Below are positions 1-5,579 of a stretch of 5,925 bases of DNA, piece after piece. The position numbers and the translations under genes are program-made. Position 1 is the first letter of the stretch. Every line of letters begins with the position of its first letter. Source of the DNA: Candidatus Latescibacteria bacterium 4484_181 (lineage in GTDB: Bacteria > Latescibacterota > MVCY01). The notes beneath the pieces are model-generated. The model had not been told where the DNA came from. It was given only the letters and a program-made list of their open reading frames with translations, and made no database searches. The DNA lies in the NCBI GenBank assembly GCA_002049985.1, contig MVCY01000075.1:1-5925 (forward strand), given 5' to 3'.

Positions 1-2
1 TA

Positions 3-530
3 ATGGCGTTTTCTAAAATGAGAACAAATGCAAAATACTTAGCACAGGTGGGAATGGTTGCAGCGTTATATGCCTCCTTGACTTTTGCCTTTTCCCCTAT
101 AAGTTATGGCCCTGTACAAGTGAGGATATCAGAGGCGCTGACTGTCCTGCCTTATGTTATGCCTGCCTCGGTCTGGGGGCTTTTTATCGGCTGTTTTCTG
201 GCAAATTGGCTTGGTGGATTAGGGCCATGGGACATATTTGCCGGCAGCCTCTGTACCCTACTTGCTGCCGTTTTGACCCACTGTGTCCGCAAAACGAAAA
301 AGCCCTGGCTGGCTCCCCTGCCGCCAGTTTTGGTAAATGCCTTTGGAGTGAGTGCCTATCTGCAACTGCTTTTCCAGCCGCCTCCGATACCCGTATTTAA
401 GGGACTCCCCCCTTACTTCCTATTTGTCATCTCCGTGGGGACAGGAGAACTTATTGCCTGCTATGTTTTGGGTTATCCCTTGTTATATGTTATCCTGAGA
501 CGCAGGTGGCCCGCAGGGGGTCCCCACTAA
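3..530 (+). CDS. queT: QueT-family ECF transporter substrate-binding (S) component
   Basis: This is a small hydrophobic protein of 175 residues. It carries the QueT/DUF988 family signature around residues 36-50 (GPVQVRISEALTVLP), followed by a second conserved stretch around 63-85 (GCFLANWLGG then WDIFAGSLCT) and a C-terminal VGTGELIACYVLG near 145-157. Hydrophobic segments near 12-30, 44-70, 76-94, 104-124 and 137-165 fit about five membrane helices, and the tail is positively charged (RRR, 166-168). Family knowledge: QueT proteins are S components of energy-coupling factor transporters. They are predicted to import a queuosine precursor such as preQ1 or a related 7-deazaguanine, using a shared ATPase and EcfT module encoded elsewhere. 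The length is normal. The first ATG lies within TAATG, which could overlap an upstream stop codon. Residue 6 is a second possible start, and the window edge hides the ribosome site that would decide. Substrate is inferred from family, not shown here. Confidence 0.9.
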   Translation: MAFSKMRTNAKYLAQVGMVAALYASLTFAFSPISYGPVQVRISEALTVLPYVMPASVWGLFIGCFLANWLGGLGPWDIFAGSLCTLLAAVLTHCVRKTKKPWLAPLPPVLVNAFGVSAYLQLLFQPPPIPVFKGLPPYFLFVISVGTGELIACYVLGYPLLYVILRRRWPAGGPH

Positions 531-801
531 ACTCTCCACTAGGTGGTCAAGTGAAAATTCTTGCGGAAATATGGGAAAAGAGATGTCCCCAAGCTTCTAA
601 GTTTTCATAGGTAATCTGCCCAAAAAATATACAGCAGGGTGGTAACCCTTCTGGGCTACCCGCTCAACAGAATCGTATTTTTCTCTTGACATTTGCTCAG
701 GTGAAGAGTAACTTTTACAAATTCGATCCCAAATCCTAAGATAGGATAGAAGCAACACATTGTAAATCTGCCTATTAGAGAACATAACACTGAAAAAAGA
801 C
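531..801. other. intergenic region between queT and the activase gene
   Basis: These 271 bases hold no convincing gene and look richer in A and T than the flanking genes. I see a short hairpin at 636-649 (AGGGT, loop GGTA, ACCCT), with no T-run after it on the + strand, and a 4-bp stem at 536-546 just after the queT stop. Neither is a good terminator. The promoter-like boxes at 686-714 are the main signal. A minus-strand reading frame at 597-782 has no ribosome site and is discussed as a weak observation. Confidence 0.7.
686..714 (+). promoter_or_regulatory. candidate sigma70-type promoter for the activase gene
   Basis: A perfect -35 hexamer TTGACA (686-691) is followed by exactly 17 bases and then TAACTT (709-714). 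The latter matches the -10 consensus at three of six positions, including the first two and the last. Transcription would begin near 721 and give a leader of about 80 bases before the ATG at 802. The weak -10 makes this a candidate only. Confidence 0.4.
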
Positions 802-3750
802 ATGAACGACAAAAGGCTATACCTGGGCATCGACATTGGATCGGTCAGTGTAGACACGGTCATTTTAGACCGGAGAGGAGAGATTTTAGAAGATCACTAT
901 GATAGGATCGCTGGACAGCCGGTTGCCACAGTAGTGAGGGTGCTACGAGAGATATTCACCCGGCACTCACCGGAGCAGATAGCCGGTGTAGCCGCTACCG
1001 GTTCAGGTGGTAGGCTGATTGTTTCTCTTTTAGGGGGCGATTTTGTCAATGAGGTAATCGCTCAAGCTAAAGCCATAGCCCGGTTTTACCCAGACGTAAG
1101 AACGGTTATCGAGATGGGGGGGCAGGACTCCAAGCTTCTGCTAATGACCAGGGATGGAGGCTCTGGGGAACCGCGATTAGAGGATTTCGCTGTGAGCAGT
1201 GCTTGTGCCGCCGGCACCGGATCGTTCCTTGACCAACAAGCAAGCCGACTTAAGCTGTCCATCGAAGAGTTCGGACAGGTGGCTTTAAAATCTAAGGCCC
1301 CCCCCAGGATTGCCGGACGCTGCAGTGTATTTGCTAAGACAGATATGATTCACCTGCAGCAGATCGCCACCCCTGATTATGACATCGTCGCCGGCCTCTG
1401 TTATGCTGTGGCCAGGAATTTCAAGAGCAATATCGCCAGAGGGAAAAAGTTCAGAAAACCTGTAGCTTTCCAGGGGGGCGTAGCAGCTAATATCGGAGTA
1501 GTCAAAGCATTTGAGAAGTTGTTGGGGCTTGAAGAAGGGGAGCTGATTATCCCTGAGCACTTCACCTCCATGGGGGCTATTGGGGCAGTTTTAATCTCCC
1601 TGGAAAACGGGTTTAAGAACGGCAAGTTCAGAGGCCTGGAGGCAGCGGAGAGATATCTAAACTCCGCCCACAAGACATCTACAAAGGGGCTGCCTCCTCT
1701 GAGCTACGACGGCACCGGCGGCGCTGCGAAGCTGCAGATCCGTAAGCTCAAGGAGGGTGAAAAGGCCGATGCCTTCTTGGGTGTGGATGTGGGCTCGTTG
1801 AGCACCGACCTGGTGGTGATCGACAGGGAGAAGAATGTGCTTGCCCGCCGCTATCTCTGGACAGCGGGAAGGCCTATTGAGGCAGTGCGTCAGGGGCTGA
1901 AAGAGATAGGCGAAGAGGTAGGAGATAAGGTGAATATTCTGGGAGTAGCCACCACTGGTTCAGGCCGATATATGATCGGGGACTTTATCGGCGCAGATGT
2001 GGTGCGCAACGAAATCACCGCTCAGGCCACAGCAGCCCTCCACATCGACCCCACTGTCGACACCATATTCGAGATAGGCGGACAGGACTCAAAATACATC
2101 AGTCTGGACAACGGAGCAGTGGTAGACTTCGAAATGAACAAGGTTTGCGCCGCTGGTACAGGCTCATTCTTGGAGGAACAGGCAGAGAAGCTGGGCACCA
2201 ATATTGTCGAGGAGTTTGGGAACTTAGCCCTGCAGGCCAAAACCCCTGCCAATTTGGGAGAGCGCTGTACGGTGTTTATGGAGTCGGATCTAGTTGCCCA
2301 CCAGCAGGAGGGCTGGGCCAAAGAGGACTTGATAGCCGGACTCTGCTATTCTATCGTATACAACTATATCAATCGGGTAGTAGGGGATAAGAGGATTGGG
2401 AATAACATATTCTTCCAGGGGGGAGTTGCCTGGAACAAGGGAGTGGTAGCTGCCTTTGAGAAGGTGCTGGGTAAAAAGGTAACGGTACCTCCCCATCACG
2501 ATGTCACTGGGGCTATAGGGGCAGCGATCTTAGCAATGGAAGAACGCACCTGGCAGAAGAGCAAATTCAAAGGGTTCGACCTCAGTAACCGAAAATACCA
2601 GGTCACAACCTTCTACTGTAACGGGTGCGACAATCAGTGCAATATAAAGAAAGTCACAATAGAAGGCGAACCCCCTGTATTTTATGGGGCAAGGTGCGAA
2701 AAGTACGAGATTAAGAAGAAAAATCCGAAGGTAGATCGCCTGCCAGACCTATTCGCTGAAAGGGAAAAACTCCTCTTGGCCCGGTACGAAGAGCCAAAAG
2801 AGAAGGGAAAGGAGAGGATCGGAATCCCCAGGGTGCTATTCTTCCACGAAATCTTTCCTTATTGGCATACCTTTTTCACCGAGCTGGGCTTTCAAGTGGT
2901 TCTATCCGACCCGACCAATCAGAAGATAATTCAGGCATCGATAGAGAGCATTGCCTCCGAATCGTGCTTCCCGATAGAAATATGCCACGGACATATTTTG
3001 AACCTGCTGTCCAAGGAGGTGGATTACATATTCCTTCCCAGCATCATCAACCGGGAGGAGCGCGACTGCAGATTCTCGCAGAGTTACAATTGTCCCCTGG
3101 TTCAGTCAATCCCCTACACCATCAGGGCGGCTTTGGACCTGAAAGAGGGTATGTTATTGTTCCCGGCTATCTACTTCCGGCGCGGCCAGCAGCATGTCCA
3201 AAAGGTATTAACAGAATTGGGTCAAGAGCTGGGCAGGAGGGCCAAGCAGGTGCAGAGCGCTATTCGCTTGGCTGACGAGGCCCAGAGGCAGTTCTACACC
3301 GACATTCAGAAAAGGGGAGAGGAAATACTTGCCCACCTTCCTGAGAAGCGATGGGCAGTGGTGATTCTCAGCCGCCCCTATAATGGGTGTGATCGAGGTC
3401 TCAATCTGAATCTGCCGAAGAAACTTCTGGATATGGAAGTTCTGGCCATTCCAATGGATTTTCTTCCTCTGGACCAGGTTGATGTTTCTGATGAATTTCC
3501 AAATATGTACTGGTATTATGGCCAGAGGATACTGAGTGCCGTTCAGTTCATCAGGGAGAATCCCCAGTTGAATGCGATCTATATCTCTAATTTCCGGTGT
3601 GGTCCTGACTCCTTCATCTCTCACTTGGTCAGAGAGAAGATGGCTGGAAGGCCCTACCTGCAATTAGAGGTTGATGAGCATTCCGCTGATGCCGGGGTTA
3701 TCACCCGTTGCGAGGCTTTCGAAGACGCCCAACACGGAATAAGAAGTTGA
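802..3750 (+). CDS. tandem 2-hydroxyacyl-CoA dehydratase activase-type ATPase with DUF2229/dehydratase-like C-terminus
   Basis: The 982-residue protein has two ASKHA-fold ATPase domains of the BadF/BadG/BcrA/HgdC activase family. Domain 1 (about 5-268) shows LGIDIGSVS, TGSGG, MGGQDSK and CAAGTGSF; domain 2 (about 325-578) shows LGVDVGSLS, TGSGR, IGGQDSK and CAAGTGSF. Cys135/Cys174 and Cys449/Cys489 match the HgdC pair (Cys127/Cys166) that binds one [4Fe-4S] at the dimer interface, with spacings of 39 and 40. A cysteine-rich connector follows (Cys606, 609, 613, 632). Residues 673-975 form a DUF2229/dehydratase-like domain with Cys722 (SCFP), Cys756, Cys764 and Cys933 (RCGP). Family knowledge: such ATPases couple ATP hydrolysis to low-potential electron transfer onto an iron-sulfur partner in the cytoplasm. 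The start fits because LGIDIG follows within a few residues, though the ribosome site is weak (AAAAAAGAC upstream). Many relatives continue as one chain of about 1400 residues; here the gene stops and the next carries the rest. Substrate unknown. Confidence 0.9.
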   Translation: MNDKRLYLGIDIGSVSVDTVILDRRGEILEDHYDRIAGQPVATVVRVLREIFTRHSPEQIAGVAATGSGGRLIVSLLGGDFVNEVIAQAKAIARFYPDVRTVIEMGGQDSKLLLMTRDGGSGEPRLEDFAVSSACAAGTGSFLDQQASRLKLSIEEFGQVALKSKAPPRIAGRCSVFAKTDMIHLQQIATPDYDIVAGLCYAVARNFKSNIARGKKFRKPVAFQGGVAANIGVVKAFEKLLGLEEGELIIPEHFTSMGAIGAVLISLENGFKNGKFRGLEAAERYLNSAHKTSTKGLPPLSYDGTGGAAKLQIRKLKEGEKADAFLGVDVGSLSTDLVVIDREKNVLARRYLWTAGRPIEAVRQGLKEIGEEVGDKVNILGVATTGSGRYMIGDFIGADVVRNEITAQATAALHIDPTVDTIFEIGGQDSKYISLDNGAVVDFEMNKVCAAGTGSFLEEQAEKLGTNIVEEFGNLALQAKTPANLGERCTVFMESDLVAHQQEGWAKEDLIAGLCYSIVYNYINRVVGDKRIGNNIFFQGGVAWNKGVVAAFEKVLGKKVTVPPHHDVTGAIGAAILAMEERTWQKSKFKGFDLSNRKYQVTTFYCNGCDNQCNIKKVTIEGEPPVFYGARCEKYEIKKKNPKVDRLPDLFAEREKLLLARYEEPKEKGKERIGIPRVLFFHEIFPYWHTFFTELGFQVVLSDPTNQKIIQASIESIASESCFPIEICHGHILNLLSKEVDYIFLPSIINREERDCRFSQSYNCPLVQSIPYTIRAALDLKEGMLLFPAIYFRRGQQHVQKVLTELGQELGRRAKQVQSAIRLADEAQRQFYTDIQKRGEEILAHLPEKRWAVVILSRPYNGCDRGLNLNLPKKLLDMEVLAIPMDFLPLDQVDVSDEFPNMYWYYGQRILSAVQFIRENPQLNAIYISNFRCGPDSFISHLVREKMAGRPYLQLEVDEHSADAGVITRCEAFEDAQHGIRS

Positions 3751-3793
3751 GAAATCTAGAACGCAAGGCAGGATGTTGCTCTGGCAGAGCCGT

Positions 3794-3801
3794 AAGGAAA
3801 G
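3794..3801 (+). promoter_or_regulatory. ribosome binding site supporting the TTG start at 3808
   Basis: AAGGAAAG lies 6 to 9 bases upstream of TTG at 3808, a normal Shine-Dalgarno distance. TAA at 3793-3795 is the nearest in-frame stop upstream, and no ATG or GTG precedes the conserved region in this frame. TTG is therefore the only conventional start available. This site is the main evidence that the second gene is translated independently. Confidence 0.5.
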
Positions 3802-3807
3802 CCAATT

Positions 3808-4950
3808 TTGACTTCTGCGCTTTCCAGGCACCATTTTGCGATTGAGGCTTTGGCCGATTACGATCAGACGCTCCTATTGGGAAGAAAATACTCCACTGGC
3901 AGGGAATGCTTTCCCTTTATCGTCACAACTGGCGATTTTCTAAGGAAGATAGAAGAACCTGGCTTCGATCCAGACAAAGCAGCTTTCTTTATGCCATTAG
4001 CCAGCGGTCCTTGCCGTTTCGGACAGTACAGCCATATTCATCGGGTCTTCTTGGACAGACTGGGACACAAACAGGTGGCTGTCATCTCCCCCACTTCAGC
4101 AAATTCTTATGCAGACATAGGGGGAGCGAGCCTTAAGTTGCGCATCAGGGCCTGGCAAGCACTGGTAGCAACCGATATCTTACAGAAACTGCTGCACGAG
4201 ACAAGACCCTACGAGGTCAACCAGGGGGATACTGACCGGGTCTACAAAAAAGCTCTGGCTAAGCTGACCGAGGCGGTAGAGAAGGGCAAAAATCTCGTCC
4301 GGCTTATGAAGCAGATTGCAGAAGAGTTCAAACAGATAAAGATCGACCGCCGGGAGCGAAAGCCGATCATTGGGATAGTGGGCGAGATATTTATGCGCAA
4401 CAACCGCTTCAGCAATGATAATGTGATAAGAAGGGTTGAAGCCCTGGGAGGTGAAGCATGGCTGGCCCCGATATCGGAGTGGATCTACTACACCACTCAA
4501 AGATATAAAGAGGACAGCGCCGCTGAGCGCAAATATCGGGATCTGCTGAAGGCGATCCTCCAAGAGAAGGTCCAGAGATACTACGAACACCGTTTGGAGA
4601 AGCCGGTTAAGAAGTTGCTGTTAAATAATGAAGAGCCACGCACAACCGAGGTACTTCAGTACAGCGCTCCCTATATGCATTTCTCCTTTGGCGGGGAGGC
4701 AATCCTTACGATCGGCAAAGCGGTCGATTACATAAGAAAAGGGGCTTCAGGCATTATCAATGTGATGCCTTTCTCCTGTATGCCAGGAACTGTGGTAGCT
4801 ATTGTCTCTAAGAGATTCAGGGAGGACTTCAACGGCATCCCCTGGCTTAATGCCTCTTATGACGGACAGGAGGATGCCAGTATGTTGGTAAGACTGGAGG
4901 CCTTTATGCATCAGGCCAGACAGTACAGAGATAAGCGGAGATTTGGGTAG
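3808..4950 (+). CDS. HgdB/BcrC-like C-terminal part of the activase-related protein, encoded separately
   Basis: This 380-residue protein matches the C-terminal part of the long activase-related proteins and resembles the 2-hydroxyglutaryl-CoA dehydratase D-component fold. Visible motifs are GRECFPFIVTTGDFL (31-45), GPCRFGQY (67-74), a charged helical stretch near 140-185, GEIFMRNNRFSN (192-203), PISEW (221-225), FSFGGEA (292-298), PFSCMPGTVVA (321-331) and YDGQED (351-356). Cys34, Cys69 and Cys324 are placed like the three cluster-binding cysteines of HgdA/HgdB-type subunits, so a [4Fe-4S] or related cluster is inferred. The probable role is electron acceptor and catalytic half, working with the preceding gene 57 bases upstream in the same frame and probably co-transcribed. 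The start is TTG. Compared with the paralogous domain ending the preceding protein, the first beta strand and part of the first helix are missing at the N-terminus. It may be a natural split subunit or the rear half of a broken fusion gene; the rest of the frame is fully open. Confidence 0.8.
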   Translation: MTSALSRHHFAIEALADYDQTLLLGRKYSTGRECFPFIVTTGDFLRKIEEPGFDPDKAAFFMPLASGPCRFGQYSHIHRVFLDRLGHKQVAVISPTSANSYADIGGASLKLRIRAWQALVATDILQKLLHETRPYEVNQGDTDRVYKKALAKLTEAVEKGKNLVRLMKQIAEEFKQIKIDRRERKPIIGIVGEIFMRNNRFSNDNVIRRVEALGGEAWLAPISEWIYYTTQRYKEDSAAERKYRDLLKAILQEKVQRYYEHRLEKPVKKLLLNNEEPRTTEVLQYSAPYMHFSFGGEAILTIGKAVDYIRKGASGIINVMPFSCMPGTVVAIVSKRFREDFNGIPWLNASYDGQEDASMLVRLEAFMHQARQYRDKRRFG

Positions 4951-5250
4951 TGATCCTTGACGGCTGGGTTTTGACCTGTTTAACATCAGAGTCACAGAAA
5001 AAAGCCGGTCTTGGTGAGTGGTTAATGGTGAAAGTGGATTATTAGACTCTCATAAAAAATCTGGAAAATGTATCTTTAGGCCGCCAGAATGTAGCACCAT
5101 AGGACTGATGCTCGAGGTAGGATGCGGTAAATTGCGCTTTCCGTCAGCAACCACAAGAAACAAAGCCGCATTCTGCTGTCCCGAGAGCTTATGGCCTCAG
5201 CCATTCAACCCTACCTGTTGCCTATGCCTACGGAAAGTGCGCTCCTTTTA

Positions 5251-5277
5251 GTCCCTTTTCTTGTGAAGAAAAGGGAC
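5251..5277. repeat. perfect 12-bp inverted repeat with a 3-base loop
   Basis: GTCCCTTTTCTT (5251-5262) is exactly complementary to AAGAAAAGGGAC (5266-5277) across the loop GTG. No T-run follows on either strand (AGGTGGCTG on +, TAAAAGG on -), so it is not a standard intrinsic terminator. It lies about 125 bases before the ferredoxin start. It may be a REP-like or miniature-element core, or a hairpin stabilising an mRNA end. The structure is certain; the role is not. Confidence 0.75.
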
Positions 5278-5387
5278 AGGTGGCTGAGTAAGGCAAGGAA
5301 ATCCCGTCGCTTATGTCTCCAGTTGTAGTATTTTGTGAAAGTTCATTGAATTATTTTGATGACTTAGGGACATTACCAACATTGATC

Positions 5388-5394
5388 AGGGGAG
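5388..5394 (+). promoter_or_regulatory. strong ribosome binding site of the ferredoxin gene
   Basis: AGGGGAG ends 8 bases before the ATG at 5403, close to an ideal Shine-Dalgarno sequence and spacing. It supports high expression of the small ferredoxin and fixes its start. I could not place a convincing promoter upstream; TTGTAG (5323-5328) and TTGTGA (5333-5338) lack good -10 partners. Confidence 0.75.
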
Positions 5395-5402
5395 AACGAT
5401 AG

Positions 5403-5579
5403 ATGGCTTACAAGATAACGGAGGAGTGTATCGCCTGTGGCCAGTGTGCGGATGAATGCCCGGTGGAGGCGATCACCGACGCTGGGGACATCTATGTGAT
5501 CGACCCTGGACTGTGTACCGAGTGTGGCGCCTGCGCCGATGTCTGCCCAGTGGAGGCCTGCGTGCCGGAAGAGACATGA
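5403..5579 (+). CDS. clostridial-type 2[4Fe-4S] ferredoxin
   Basis: The 58-residue protein (MAYKITEECIACG...) carries two complete CX2CX2CX3CP motifs: Cys9, 12, 15, 19-Pro and Cys38, 41, 44, 48-Pro. Each set supplies three ligands to one cluster and the fourth to the other, the classical pseudo-twofold ferredoxin fold. The length is typical of bacterial 2[4Fe-4S] ferredoxins (about 55-60 residues). A ninth cysteine, Cys53, follows the second motif (CPVEAC). It acts as a soluble cytoplasmic low-potential electron carrier. Activases of the HgdC type are reduced by ferredoxin or flavodoxin, so its position after the activase pair suggests it could be their donor. The 452-base gap, however, means it probably has its own transcription start or a long leader. 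The start is set by a strong ribosome site, and the ATG of the next, broken gene overlaps the TGA stop. Confidence 0.95.
   Translation: MAYKITEECIACGQCADECPVEAITDAGDIYVIDPGLCTECGACADVCPVEACVPEET

Larger units (their letters stand above)
4951..5402. other. 452-base region without a recognised gene
   Basis: I find no convincing coding region on either strand. The + frame at 5018-5251 and minus-strand frames here have atypical composition and no recognisable motif. Nothing after the 4950 stop looks like a terminator: GACGGCT (4959-4965) can pair imperfectly with AGCCGGTC (5003-5010), but the loop is about 37 bases. The region does hold several potential RNA or DNA pairings. These are a perfect hairpin at 5251-5277, a small hairpin at 5191-5204 (ATGGC, CTCA, GCCAT), AGGTAGG (5115-5121) with CCTACCT (5210-5216), and a 12-bp helix with G-U pairs between 5133-5144 and 5230-5241. 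A repeat element or structured leader RNA for the ferredoxin gene is possible. No known riboswitch class or tRNA was recognised. Confidence 0.6.

Noticed and set aside
1..3. preQ1 riboswitch controlling queT.
   Set aside because: Such elements often precede queT genes, but the upstream region is outside the window, so nothing can be seen.
636..649. Hairpin AGGGT-GGTA-ACCCT as terminator of queT.
   Set aside because: It has only a 5-bp stem, lies over 100 bases past the stop, and no T-run follows on the + strand.
1298..1305. Run of eight C (and seven G at 1116-1122) as a phase-variable switch in the activase gene.
   Set aside because: The frame is intact on both sides and the runs encode conserved family positions (APP and the GG of GGQDSK). 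Switching cannot be argued from one sequence.
3208..3663. Long minus-strand frame of 151 residues, like others at 1285-1673, 2022-2499 and 4180-4590.
   Set aside because: It is antisense to clearly conserved coding sequence and has no family motif. Such frames arise as shadows of the real genes.
3748..3759. TGA at the end of the first activase gene as selenocysteine codon or read-through site joining the two genes in the same frame.
   Set aside because: Two further in-frame stops (TAG 3757, TAA 3793) follow before the next gene, and no SECIS-like hairpin is evident right after the TGA.
5018..5251. 77-residue + strand reading frame.
   Set aside because: The translation is rich in Cys, Pro, Arg and Ser with no motif, it has no ribosome site, and it overlaps the paired elements and ends at the hairpin.
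5278..5312. GGTGGCTGAGTAAGGCAAGG resembling the D-arm of a Ser/Leu tRNA.
   Set aside because: No acceptor stem, anticodon arm or T-loop consensus can be assembled around it.
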